Below are positions 1-12,390 of a DNA stretch of 64,000 nucleotides, in pieces. The notes beneath the pieces were generated by a model. The model did no database searches and had not been told where the DNA came from. It worked only from the letters and a program-made list of their open reading frames with translations. Made by a program: the position numbers and the translations under genes. The stretch is from Climacium dendroides (lineage: Eukaryota; Streptophyta; Bryopsida; Hypnales; Climaciaceae). The DNA lies in the NCBI GenBank assembly GCA_950106755.1, contig OX467082.1, forward strand, positions 23,498,001-23,562,000, written 5' to 3'. Each line of letters begins with the position of its first letter. Within the stretch, counting starts at the first letter, position 1.

Positions 1-176
1 CCTATTTTTTGGTTCCCCATTAGGGCTTTCAATGCATATTTTTCTACACTTTTCCCAAATAAATGCATAACAAGCCGTTTGTGCATGAACATGCGGCCAC
101 ATGAAACATTTCAATTACATTTCTTTTTCCTGAGTTTGTCATGGAGTACCATTGAAGACCTTGCATTCAACTTGTG
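1..176 (+). repeat. Divergent edge monomer 1
   Basis: This 176-bp copy differs from the core at many places: GGGCTTTCAATGC instead of AGAGCTTTTGATGC, TCTACACTTTTCCC instead of TTGGACCTTTGCC, AAATGCATAACAAGCCG, and TTTCCTGAGTTTGTC where the core reads TTTGGTGAGTATCTC. The CATGGAGTACCATTGAAG block is intact. Divergence of this kind is usual for copies near the edge of an array, where homogenisation is weaker; being at an edge is my inference because the flank is outside the window. Confidence 0.9.
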
Positions 177-352
177 CCTATATTTTAGTTCTACATTAGG
201 GCTTTCAACGCATATTTTTCTACACCTTTCCCAAATAAATCCATAACAGGCCATTTGTGCATGAACATGGGGCCACATGAAACATTTCAATTACATTTTT
301 TTTTGCTGAGTTTGTCATGGAGTACCATTGAAGACCTTGCATTCAACTTGTG
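177..352 (+). repeat. Divergent edge monomer 2
   Basis: This 176-bp copy starts CCTATATTTTAGTTCTAC, a clear departure from the core start. Like edge monomer 1 it has GGGCTTTCAA, CTACACC and TTGCTGAGTTTGTC. It ends its A/C-rich part with ATAACAGGCC and carries CATGGGG. Shared private changes with monomer 1 suggest the two are sister copies of an older subfamily. Confidence 0.9.
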
Positions 353-529
353 CCTATTTTTTTGGTTCCCCATTAGAGCTTTCCATGCATATTTTTCTGG
401 ACCTTTGCCACATAAATCCATAACTGGCCATTTGTGCATGAACATGCGGCCACATGAAACATTTCAATTACATTTTCTCTTCCTGAGTTTCTCATGGAGT
501 ACCATTGAAGACCTTGCATTCAACTTGTG
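353..529 (+). repeat. Intermediate edge monomer 3
   Basis: This copy is 177 bp because the first T tract is one base longer. It has core-like AGAGCTTT and CTGGACCTTTGCCACAT, but keeps the CTTCCTGAGTTTCTC form of edge monomer 1 near its end and CTTTCCATG instead of CTTTTGATG. It is intermediate between the first two copies and the core, so divergence decreases from left to right. Confidence 0.88.
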
Positions 530-707
530 CCTATTTTTTTGGTTCCCCATTAGAGCTTTCGATGCATATTTTTTTTTGACCTTTGCCACATAAATCCATA
601 ACTGGCCATTTGTGCATGAAGATGGGGCCACATGAAACATTCCAATTACATTTCTTTTTGGTGAGTATCTCATGGAGTACCATTGAAGACCTTGCATTCA
701 ACTTGTG
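530..707 (+). repeat. Intermediate edge monomer 4
   Basis: At 178 bp this is the longest copy seen, owing to expanded T tracts at the start and before GACCTTTGCC. It carries GCCACATAAAT, GAAGATGGGG and ACATTCCAATT, but its end is already core type (TTTGGTGAGTATCTC). The next copy, at 708, is fully core-like, so the change from edge to core takes about four monomers. Confidence 0.88.
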
Positions 708-3700
708 CCTATTTTTTGGTTCCCCATTAGAGCTTTTGATGCATATTTTTCTGGACCTTTGCCAAATAAATACATAACTGGTCATTTGTGCATGAACATG
801 CGGCCACATGAAACATTTCAATTACATTTTTTTTTGGTGTGTATCTCATGGAGTACCATTGAAGACCTTGCATTCAACTTGTGCCTATTTTTTGGTTCAC
901 CATTAGAGCTTTTGATGCATATATTTTTGGACCTTTGCCCAATAAATCCAAATTAGGCCATTTGTGCATGAACATGGGGCCACATGAAACACTTCAATTA
1001 CATTTCTTTTTGGTGAGTATCTCATGGAGTACCATTGAAGACCTTGCATTCAACTTGTGCCTATTTTTTGGTTCCCCATTAGAGCTTTCGATGCATATTT
1101 TTTGGACCTTTGCCAAATAAATCCAAAACAGGCCATTTGCGCATGAACTTGGGGCCACATGAAACATTTCAATTACATTTCTTTTTGGTGAGTATCTCAT
1201 GGAGTACCATTGAAGACCTTGCATTCAACTTGTGCCTATTTTTTGGTTCCCCATTAGAGCTTTTGATGCATATTTTTTTGGACCTTTGCCAAATAAATCC
1301 ATAACTGGCCATTTGTGCATGAACATGCGGCCACATGAAACATTTCAATTACATTTCTTTTTGGTGAGTATCTCATGGAGTACCATTGAAGACCTTGCAT
1401 TCAACTTGTGCCTATTTTTTGGTTCACCATTAGAGCTTTTGATGCATATTTTTTGGACCTTTGCCAAATAAATCCAAAACAGGCCATTTGCGCATGAACT
1501 TGGGGCCACATGAAACATTTCAATTACATTTCTTTTTGGTGAGTATCTCATGGAGTACCATTGAAGACCTTGCATTCAACTTGTGCCTATTTTTTGGTTC
1601 CCCATTAGAGCTTTTGATGCATATTTTTCTGGACCTTTGCCAAATAAATCCATAACTGGTCATTTGTGCATGAACATGCGGCCACATGAAACATTTCAAT
1701 TACATTTTTTTTTGGTGTGTATCTCATGGAGTACCATTGAAGACCTTGCATTCAACTTGTGCCTATTTTTTGGTTCACCATTAGAGCTTTTGATGCATAT
1801 ATTTTTGGACCTTTGCCCAATAAATCCAAATTAGGCCATTTGTGCATGAACATGGGGCCACATGAAACACTTCAATTACATTTCTTTTTGGTGAGTATCT
1901 CATGGAGTACCATTGAAGACCTTGCATTCAACTTGTGCCTATTTTTTGGTTCCCCATTAGAGCTTTCGATGCATATTTTTTGGACCTTTGCCAAATAAAT
2001 CCAAAACAGGCCATTTGCGCATGAACTTGGGGCCACATGAAACATTTCAATTACATTTCTTTTTGGTGAGTATCTCATGGAGTACCATTGAAGACCTTGC
2101 ATTCAACTTGTGCCTATTTTTTGGTTCCCCATTAGAGCTTTTGATGCATATTTTTCTGGACCTTTGCCAAATAAATCCAAAACAGGCCATTTGCGCATGA
2201 ACTTGGGGCCACATGAAACATTTCAATTACATTTCTTTTTGGTGAGTATCTCATGGAGTACCATTGAAGACCTTGCATTCAACTTGTGCCTATTTTTTGG
2301 TTCCCCATTAGAGCTTTTGATGCATATTTTTTTGGACCTTTGCCAAATAAATCCATAACTGGCCATTTGTGCATGAACATGCGGCCACATGAAACATTTC
2401 AATTACATTTCTTTTTGGTGAGTATCTCATGGAGTACCATTGAAGACCTTGCATTCAACTTGTGCCTATTTTTTGGTTCCCCATTAGAGCTTTTGATGCA
2501 TATTTTTTTGGACCTTTGCCAAATAAATCCATAACTGGCCATTTGTGCATGAACATGTGGCCACATGAAACATTTCAATTACATTTCTTTTTGGTGAGTA
2601 TCTCATGGAGTACCATTGAAGACCTTGCATTCAACTTGTGCCTATTTTTTGGTTCCCCATTAGAGCTTTCGATGCATATTTTTTTGGACCTTTGCCAAAT
2701 AAATCCAAAACAGGCCATTTGCGCATGAACTTGGGGCCACATGAAACATTTCAATTACATTTCTTTTTGGTGAGTATCTCATGGAGTACCATTGAAGACC
2801 TTGCATTCAACTTGTGCCTATTTTTTGGTTCCCCATTAGAGCTTTTGATGCATATTTTTCTGGACCTTTGCCAAATAAATCCATAACTGGTCATTTGTGC
2901 ATGAACATGCGGCCACATGAAACATTTCAATTACATTTTTTTTTGGTGTGTATCTCATGGAGTACCATTGAAGACCTTGCATTCAACTTGTGCCTATTTT
3001 TTGGTTCACCATTAGAGCTTTTGATGCATATATTTTTGGACCTTTGCCCAATAAATCCAAATTAGGCCATTTGTGCATGAACATGGGGCCACATGAAACA
3101 CTTCAATTACATTTCTTTTTGGTGAGTATCTCATGGAGTACCATTGAAGACCTTGCATTCAACTTGTGCCTATTTTTTGGTTCACCATTAGAGCTTTTGA
3201 TGCATATTTTTTGGACCTTTGCCAAATAAATCCAAAACAGGCCATTTGCGCATGAACTTGGGGCCACATGAAACATTTCAATTACATTTCTTTTTGGTGA
3301 GTATCTCATGGAGTACCATTGAAGACCTTGCATTCAACTTGTGCCTATTTTTTGGTTCCCCATTAGAGCTTTTGATGCATATTTTTCTGGACCTTTGCCA
3401 AATAAATCCATAACTGGTCATTTGTGCATGAACATGCGGCCACATGAAACATTTCAATTACATTTTTTTTTGGTGTGTATCTCATGGAGTACCATTGAAG
3501 ACCTTGCATTCAACTTGTGCCTATTTTTTGGTTCACCATTAGAGCTTTTGATGCATATATTTTTGGACCTTTGCCCAATAAATCCAAATTAGGCCATTTG
3601 TGCATGAACATGGGGCCACATGAAACACTTCAATTACATTTCTTTTTGGTGAGTATCTCATGGAGTACCATTGAAGACCTTGCATTCAACTTGTGCCTAT

Positions 3701-6157
3701 TTTTTGGTTCCCCATTAGAGCTTTGGATGCATATTTTTTGGACCTTTGCCAAATAAATCCAAAACAGGCCATTTGCGCATGAACTTGGGGCCACATGAAA
3801 CATTTCAATTACATTTCTTTTTGGTGAGTATCTCATGGAGTACCATTGAAGACCTTGCATTCAACTTGTGCCTATTTTTTGGTTCCCCATTAGAGCTTTT
3901 GATGCATATTTTTCTGGACCTTTGCCAAATAAATCCAAAACAGGCCATTTGCGCATGAACTTGGGGCCACATGAAACATTTCAATTACATTTCTTTTTGG
4001 TGAGTATCTCATGGAGTACCATTGAAGACCTTGCATTCAACTTGTGCCTATTTTTTGGTTCCCCATTAGAGCTTTTGATGCATATTTTTTTGGACCTTTG
4101 CCAAATAAATGCATAACTGGCCATTTGTGCATGAACATGTGGCCACATGAAACATTTCAATTACATTTCTTTTTGGTGAGTATCTCATGGAGTACCATTG
4201 AAGACCTTGCATTCAACTTGTGCCTATTTTTTGGTTCCCCATTAGAGCTTTCGATGCATATTTTTTTGGACCTTTGCCAAATAAATCCAAAACAGGCCAT
4301 TTGCGCATGAACTTGGGGCCACATGAAACATTTCAATTACATTTCTTTTTGGTGAGTATCTCATGGAGTACCATTGAAGACCTTGCATTCAACTTGTGCC
4401 TATTTTTTGGTTCCCCATTAGAGCTTTTGATGCATATTTTTCTGGACCTTTGCCAAATAAATCCATAACTGGTCATTTGTGCATGAACATGCGGCCACAT
4501 GAAACATTTCAATTACATTTTTTTTTGGTGTGTATCTCATGGAGTACCATTGAAGACCTTGCATTCAACTTGTGCCTATTTTTTGGTTCACCATTAGAGC
4601 TTTTGATGCATATATTTTTGGACCTTTGCCCAATAAATCCAAATTAGGCCATTTGTGCATGAACATGGGGCCACATGAAACACTTCAATTACATTTCTTT
4701 TTGGTGAGTATCTCATGGAGTACCATTGAAGACCTTGCATTCAACTTGTGCCTATTTTTTGGTTCCCCATTAGAGCTTTGGATGCATATTTTTTGGACCT
4801 TTGCCAAATAAATCCAAAACAGGCCATTTGCGCATGAACTTGGGGCCACATGAAACATTTCAATTACATTTCTTTTTGGTGAGTATCTCATGGAGTACCA
4901 TTGAAGACCTTGCATTCAACTTGTGCCTATTTTTTGGTTCCCCATTAGAGCTTTTGATGCATATTTTTCTGGACCTTTGCCAAATAAATCCATAACTGGT
5001 CATTTGTGCATGAACATGCGGCCACATGAAACATTTCAATTACATTTTTTTTTGGTGTGTATCTCATGGAGTACCATTGAAGACCTTGCATTCAACTTGT
5101 GCCTATTTTTTGGTTCCCCATTAGAGCTTTTGATGCATATTTTTTTGGACCTTTGCCCAATAAATCCAAATTAGGCCATTTGTGCATGAACATGGGGCCA
5201 CATGAAACACTTCAATTACATTTCTTTTTGGTGAGTATCTCATGGAGTACCATTGAAGACCTTGCATTCAACTTGTGCCTATTTTTTGGTTCCCCATTAG
5301 AGCTTTTGATGCATATTTTTTTAGACCTTTGCCAAATAAATCCATAACTGGCCATTTGTGCATGAACATGCGGCCACATGAAACATTTCAATTACATTTC
5401 TTTTTGGTGAGTATCTCATGGAGTACCATTGAAGACCTTGCATTCAACTTGTGCCTATTTTTTGGTTCCCCATTAGAGCTTTTGATGCATATTTTTCTGG
5501 ACCTTTGCCAAATAAATACATAACTGGTCATTTGTGCATGAACGTGCGGCCACATGAAACATTTCAATTACATTTTTTTTTGGTGTGTATCTCATGGAGT
5601 ACCATTGAAGACCTTGCATTCAACTTGTGCCTATTTTTTGGTTCACCATTAGAGCTTTTGATGCATATATTTTTGGACCTTTGCCCAATAAATCCAAATT
5701 AGGCCATTTGTGCATGAACATGGGGCCACATGAAACACTTCAATTACATTTCTTTTTGGTGAGTATCTCATGGAGTACCATTGAAGACCTTGCATTCAAC
5801 TTGTGCCTATTTTTTGGTTCCCCATTAGAGCTTTTGATGCATATTTTTCTGGACCTTTGCCAAATAAATCCATAACTGGTCATTTGTGCATGAACATGCG
5901 GCCACATGAAACATTTCAATTACATTTTTTTTTGGTGTGTATCTCATGGAGTACCATTGAAGACCTTGCATTCAACTTGTGCCTATTTTTTGGTTCACCA
6001 TTAGAGCTTTTGATGCATATATTTTTGGACCTTTGCCCAATAAATCCAAATTAGGCCATTTGTGCATGAACATGGGGCCACATGAAACACTTCAATTACA
6101 TTTCTTTTTGGTGAGTATCTCATGGAGTACCATTGAAGACCTTGCATTCAACTTGTG
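708..6157 (+). repeat. Array zone 1: E-D pairs mixed with A and B monomers
   Basis: This zone holds eight E monomers (starts 708, 1586, 2817, 3344, 4399, 4926, 5454, 5806), each followed directly by a D monomer. Between the pairs lie A and B copies. Spacing between E copies is 2, 3, 5, 6 or 7 monomers, so there is a loose 3-monomer (527-bp) motif E-D-A but no strict higher-order repeat. Longer duplicated blocks are visible: 2465-3168 matches 4047-4750 (offset 1582), including a private CATGTGG, and 3344-3870 matches 4399-4925 (offset 1055). Confidence 0.85.
1586..1937 (+). repeat. Representative E-D monomer pair
   Basis: The E copy (1586-1761) has TTTTTCTGGACC, ATAACTGGTCATTTG, an uninterrupted T run where others have TTTCTTTTT, and TTGGTGTGTATCTC. 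The D copy (1762-1937) has GGTTCACC, CATATATTTTTGG, GCCCAATAAATCC, AAATTAGG, CATGGGG and AACACTTC. The same pair is found eleven times in the first 12 kb. Confidence 0.9.
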
Positions 6158-6610
6158 CCTAATTTTTGGTTCCCCATTAGAGCTTTTGATGCATATTTTT
6201 TGGACCTTTGCCAAATAAATCCAAAACAGGCCATTTGCGCATGAACATGCGGCCACATGAAACATTTCAATTACATTTCTTTTTGGTGAGTTTCTCATGG
6301 AGTACCATTGAAGACCTTGCATTCAACTTGTGCCTATTTTTTGGTTCACCATTAGAGCTTTTGATGCATATATTTTTGGACCTTTGCCCAATAAATCCAA
6401 ATTAGGCCATTTGTGCATGAACTTGGGCCACATGAAACACTTCAATTACATTTCTTTTTGGTGAGTATCTCATGGAGTACCATTGAAGGCCTTGCATTCA
6501 ACTTGTGCCTATTTTTTGGTTCACCATTAGAGCTTTTGATGCATATTTTTTTGGACCTTTGCGAAATAAATCCCTAACTGGCCATTTGTGCATGAACATG
6601 CGGCCACATG
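5278..6610 (+). repeat. Block duplicated at 9667-11000 (offset 4389)
   Basis: Seven or so consecutive monomers here have the same order of types and private changes as the block 4389 bp (25 monomers) to the right. Shared markers include TTTAGACC near 5320 and 9709, the E-D pairs, CCTAATTTTTGG at 6158 and 10547, and GCGAAATAAATCCC. The left copy lacks one G in CTTGGGCC near 6423, which shifts the later offset to 4390. Confidence 0.85.
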
Positions 6611-6911
6611 AAACACTTCAATTACATTTCTTTTTGGTGAGTTTCTCATGGAGTACCATTGAAGACCTTGCATTCAACTTGTGCCTATTTTTTGGTTCCC
6701 CATTAGAGCTTTTGATGCATATTTTTTGGACCTTTGCCAAATAAATCCAAATTAGGCCATTTGCGCATGAACTTGGGGCCACATGAAACATTTCAATTAC
6801 ATTTCTTTTTGGTGAGTATCTCATGGAGTACCATTGAAGACCTTGCATTCAACTTGTGCCTATTTTTTGGTTCCCCATTAGAGCTTTTGATGCATATTTT
6901 TTGGACCTTTG

Positions 6912-9491
6912 CCAAATAAATCCAAAACAGGCCATTTGCGCATGAACTTGGGGCCACATGAAACATTTCAATTACATTTCTTTTTGGTGAGTTTCTCATG
7001 GAGTACCATTGAAGACCTTGCATTCAACTTGTGCCTATTTTTTGGTTCCCCATTAGAGCTTTTGATGCATATTTTTTTGGACCTTTGCCAAATAAATCCA
7101 TAACTGGCCATTTGTGCATGAACATGCGGCCACATGAAACATTTCAATTACATTTCTTTTTGGTGAGTATCTCATGGAGTACCATTGAAGACCTTGCATT
7201 CAACTTGTGCCTATTTTTTGGTTCCCCATTAGAGCTTTTGATGCATATTTTTTTGGACCTTTGCCAAATAAATCCATAACTGGCCATTTGTGCATGAACA
7301 TGCGGCCACATGAAACATTTCAATTACATTTCTTTTTGGTGAGTATCTCATGGAGTACCATTGAAGGCCTTGCATTCAACTTGTGCCTATTTTTTGGTTC
7401 ACCATTAGAGCTTTTGATGCATATTTTTTGGACCTTTCCCAAATAAATCCAAAACAGGCCATTTGCGCATGAACTTGGGGCCACATGAAACATTTCAATT
7501 ACATTTCTTTTTGGTGAGTATCTCATGGAGTACCATTGAAGACCTTGCATTCAACTTGTGCCTATTTTTCGGTTCCCCATTAGAGCTTTTGATGCATATT
7601 TTTTTGGACCTTTGCCAAATAAATCCATAACTGGCCATTTGTGCATGAACATGCGGCCACATGAAACATTTCAATTACATTTCTTTTTGGTGAGTATCTC
7701 ATGGAGTACCATTGAAGACCTTGCATTCAACTTGTGCCTATTTTTTGGTTCCCCATTAGAGCTTTTGATGCATATTTTTTGGACCTTTGCCAAATAAATC
7801 CAAAACAGGCCATTTGCGCATGAACTTGGGGCCACATGAAACATTTCAATTACATTTCTTTTTGGTGAGTATCTCATGGAGTACCATTGAAGACCTTGCA
7901 TTCAACTTGTGCCTATTTTTTGGTTCCCCATTAGAGCTTTTGATGCATATTTTTTTGGACCTTTGCCAAATAAATCCATAACTGGCCATTTGTGCATGAA
8001 CATGCGGCCACATGAAACATTTCAATTACATTTCTTTTTGGTGAGTATCTCATGGAGTACCATTGAAGACCTTGCATTCAACTTGTGCCTATTTTTTGGT
8101 TCCCCATTAGAGCTTTTGATGCATATTTTTTTGGACCTTTGCCAAATAAATCCATAACAAGCCATTTGTGCATGAACATCCGTCCACATGAAACATTTCA
8201 ATTACATTTCTTTTTGGTGAGTATCTCATGGAGTACCATTGAAGACCTTGCATTCAACTTGTGCCTATTTTTTGGTTCCCCATTAGAGCTTTTGATGCAT
8301 ATTTTTTGGACCTTTGCCAAATAAATCCAAAACAGGCCATTTGCGCATGAACTTGGGGCCACATGAAACATTTCAATTACATTTCTTTTTGGTGAGTTTC
8401 TCATGGAGTACCATTGAAGACCTTGCATTCAACTTGTGCCTATTTTTTGGTTCCCCATTAGAGCTTTTGATGCATATTTTTTTGGACCTTTGCCAAATAA
8501 ATCCATAACTGGCCATTTGTGCATGAACATGCGGCCACATGAAACATTTCAATTACATTTCTTTTTGGTGAGTATCTCATGGAGTACCATTGAAGACCTT
8601 GCATTCAACTTGTGCCTATTTTTTGGTTCCCCATTAGAGCTTTTGATGCATATTTTTTGGACCTTTGCCAAATAAATCCAAAACAGACCATTTGCGCATG
8701 AACTTGGGGCCACATGAAACATTTCAATTACATTTCTTTTTGGTGAGTTTCTCATGGAGTACCATTGAAGATCTTGCATTCAACTTGTGCCTATTTTTTG
8801 GTTCCCCATTAGAGCTTTTGATGCATATTTTTTTGGACCTTTGCCAAATAAATCCATAACTGGCCATTTGTGCATGAACTTGGGGCCACATGAAACATTT
8901 CAATTACATTTCTTTTTGGTGAGTATCTCATGGAGTACCATTGAAGACCTTGCATTCAACTTGTGCCTATTTTTTGGTTCCCCATTAGAGCTTTTGATGC
9001 ATATTTTTTGGACCTTTGCCAAATAAATCCAAAACAGGCCATTTGCGCATGAACTTGGGGCCACATGAAACATTTCAATTACATTTCTTTTTGGTGAGTT
9101 TCTCATGGAGTACCATTGAAGACCTTGCATTCAACTTGTGCCTATTTTTTGGTTCCCCATTAGAGCTTTTGATGCATATTTTTTTGGACCTTTGCCAAAT
9201 AAATCCATAACTGGCCATTTGTGCATGAACATGCGGCCACATGAAACATTTCAATTACATTTCTTTTTGGTGAGTATCTCATGGAGTACCATTGAAGACC
9301 TTGCATTCAACTTGTGCCTATTTTTTGGTTCACCATTAGAGCTTTTGATGCATATTTTTTGGACCTTTGCCAAATAAATCCAAAACAGGCCATTTGCGCA
9401 TGAACTTGGGGCCACATGAAACATTTCAATTACATTTCTTTTTGGTGAGTATCTCATGGAGTACCATTGAAGACCTTGCATTCAACTTGTG
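6912..9491 (+). repeat. Array zone 2: A/B alternation begins
   Basis: From here most copies alternate between a 175-bp A monomer and a 176-bp B (or F) monomer, giving a 351-bp period. The alternation is broken by B-B neighbours at 7034/7210 and 7912/8088. The 1-bp length difference comes from T6 against T7 in the tract before GGACC. This zone contains the first copy (start 7561) of a block marked by CCTATTTTTCGG that recurs near 13182, 19501 and 28625. Confidence 0.85.
8088..8263 (+). repeat. Representative F-type monomer (CATCCGTCC variant)
   Basis: This 176-bp copy has ATAACAAGCC and GAACATCCGTCCAC, which adds a second difference in the most variable part of the monomer. I find eleven such copies, starting at 8088, 11074, 13709, 14411, 18623, 20028, 25993, 27747, 29152, 53381 and 56724. 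Those at 53381 and 56724 are the same position in the two copies of a 19-monomer duplication. Confidence 0.88.
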
Positions 9492-9666
9492 CCTATTTTT
9501 TGGTTCCCCATTAGAGCTTTCGATGCATATTTTTCTGGACCTTGCCACATAAATCCATAACTGGCCATTTGTGCATGAACCAGGGGCCACATGAAACATT
9601 TCAATTACATTTCTTTTTGGTGAGTATCTCATGGAGTACCATTGAAGACCTTGCATTCAACTTGTG
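9492..9666 (+). repeat. First C-type monomer (CCAGGGG variant)
   Basis: This 175-bp copy is defined by CTTTCGATG, TTTCTGGACCTTGCCACAT (one T fewer than the usual ACCTTTGCC) and GAACCAGGGGCC. The same diagnostic set is found in 22 monomers, starting at 9492, 15815, 17921, 21432, 23186, 25467, 27397, 31258, 33012, 34415, 36169, 39509, 39684, 40913, 41790, 42493, 43194, 44071, 44421, 45298, 49340 and 51975. None occurs before 9.4 kb or after 52.2 kb in this full form. Confidence 0.92.
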
Positions 9667-10194
9667 CCTATTTTTTGGTTCCCCATTAGAGCTTTTGATG
9701 CATATTTTTTTAGACCTTTGCCAAATAAATCCATAACTGGCCATTTGTGCATGAACATGCGGCCACATGAAACATTTCAATTACATTTCTTTTTGGTGAG
9801 TATCTCATGGAGTACCATTGAAGACCTTGCATTCAACTTGTGCCTATTTTTTGGTTCCCCATTAGAGCTTTTGATGCATATTTTTCTGGACCTTTGCCAA
9901 ATAAATCCATAACTGGTCATTTGTGCATGAACATGCGGCCACATGAAACATTTCAATTACATTTTTTTTTGGTGTGTATCTCATGGAGTACCATTGAAGA
10001 CCTTGCATTCAACTTGTGCCTATTTTTTGGTTCACCATTAGAGCTTTTGATGCATATATTTTTGGACCTTTGCCCAATAAATCCAAATTAGGCCATTTGT
10101 GCATGAACATGGGGCCACATGAAACACTTCAATTACATTTCTTTTTGGTGAGTATCTCATGGAGTACCATTGAAGACCTTGCATTCAACTTGTG

Positions 10195-12390
10195 CCTATT
10201 TTTTGGTTCCCCATTAGAGCTTTTGATGCATATTTTTCTGGACCTTTGCCAAATAAATCCATAACTGGTCATTTGTGCATGAACATGCGGCCACATGAAA
10301 CATTTCAATTACATTTTTTTTTGGTGTGTATCTCATGGAGTACCATTGAAGACCTTGCATTCAACTTGTGCCTATTTTTTAGTTCACCATTAGAGCTTTT
10401 GATGCATATATTTTTGGACCTTTGCCCAATAAATCCAAATTAGGCCATTTGTGCATGAACATGGGGCCACATGAAACACTTCAATTACATTTCTTTTTGG
10501 TGAGTATCTCATGGAGTACCATTGAAGACCTTGCATTCAACTTGTGCCTAATTTTTGGTTCCCCATTAGAGCTTTTGATGCATATTTTTTGGACCTTTGC
10601 CAAATAAATCCAAAACAGGCCATTTGCGCATGAACATGCGGCCACATGAAACATTTCAATTACATTTCTTTTTGGTGAGTTTCTCATGGAGTACCATTGA
10701 AGACCTTGCATTCAACTTGTGCCTATTTTTTGGTTCACCATTAGAGCTTTTGATGCATATATTTTTGGACCTTTGCCCAATAAATCCAAATTAGGCCATT
10801 TGTGCATGAACCAGGGGCCACATGAAACACTTCAATTACATTTCTTTTTGGTGAGTATCTCATGGAGTACCATTGAAGGCCTTGCATTCAACTTGTGCCT
10901 ATTTTTTGGTTCACCATTAGAGCTTTTGATGCATATTTTTTTGGACCTTTGCGAAATAAATCCCTAACTGGCCATTTGTGCATGAACATGCGGCCACATG
11001 AAACACTTCAATTACATTTCTTTTTGGTGAGTTTCTCATGGAGTACCATTGAAGACCTTGCATTCAACTTGTGCCTATTTTTTGGTTCCCCATTAGAGCT
11101 TTTGATGCATATTTTTTTGGACCTTTGCCAAATAAATCCATAACAAGCCATTTGTGCATGAACATCCGTCCACATGAAACATTTCAATTACATTTCTTTT
11201 TGGTGAGTATCTCATGGAGTACCATTGAAGACCTTGCATTCAACTTGTGCCTATTTTTTGGTTCCCCATTAGAGCTTTGGATGCATATTTTTTGGACCTT
11301 TGCCAAATAAATCCAAAACAGGCCATTTGCGCATGAACTTGGGGCCACATGAAACATTTCAATTACATTTCTTTTTGGTGAGTATCTCATGGAGTACCAT
11401 TGAAGACCTTGCATTCAACTTGTGCCTATTTTTTGGTTCCCCATTAGAGCTTTTGATGCATATTTTTCTGGACCTTTGCCAAATAAATCCATAACTGGTC
11501 ATTTGTGCATGAACATGCGGCCACATGAAACATTTCAATTACATTTTTTTTTGGTGTGTATCTCATGGAGTACCATTGAAGACCTTGCATTCAACTTGTG
11601 CCTATTTTTTAGTTCACCATTAGAGCTTTTGATGCATATATTTTTGGACCTTTGCCCAATAAATCCAAATTAGGCCATTTGTGCATGAACATGGGGCCAC
11701 ATGAAACACTTCAATTACATTTCTTTTTGGTGAGTATCTCATGGAGTACCATTGAAGACCTTGCATTCAACTTGTGCCTAATTTTTGGTTCCCCATTAGA
11801 GCTTTTGATGCATATTTTTTGGACCTTTGCCAAATAAATCCAAAACAGGCCATTTGCGCATGAACATGCGGCCACATGAAACATTTCAATTACATTTCTT
11901 TTTGGTGAGTTTCTCATGGAGTACCATTGAAGACCTTGCATTCAACTTGTGCCTATTTTTTGGTTCACCATTAGAGCTTTTGATGCATATATTTTTGGAC
12001 CTTTGCCCAATAAATCCAAATTAGGCCATTTGTGCATGAACCAGGGGCCACATGAAACACTTCAATTACATTTCTTTTTGGTGAGTATCTCATGGAGTAC
12101 CATTGAAGGCCTTGCATTCAACTTGTGCCTATTTTTTGGTTCACCATTAGAGCTTTTGATGCATATTTTTTTGGACCTTTGCGAAATAAATCCCTAACTG
12201 GCCATTTGTGCATGAACATGCGGCCACATGAAACACTTCAATTACATTTCTTTTTGGTGAGTTTCTCATGGAGTACCATTGAAGACCTTGCATTCAACTT
12301 GTGCCTATTTTTTGGTTCCCCATTAGAGCTTTTGATGCATATTTTTTTGGACCTTTGCCAAATAAATCCATAACAAGCCATTTGTGCATG
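10195..12390 (+). repeat. 7-monomer tandem duplication, unit 1230 bp
   Basis: The block 10195-11424 is repeated directly at 11425 onward. The private markers TTTTTTAGTTCACC (10371-monomer and 11601-monomer) and CCTAATTTTTGG (10547 and 11777) are each exactly 1230 bp apart. The second copy departs from the first near 12394, where CATGCGGCC replaces CATCCGTCC. This is a recent local amplification, and its E-D content ties it to zone 1. Confidence 0.9.

Noticed and set aside
1060..1234. CENP-B box in monomers with CTTTCGATGCATA.
   Set aside because: The TTCGNNNNA half of the mammalian box can be read in TTCGATGCA, but the essential CGGG half is replaced by T-rich sequence. I count it as a chance match.
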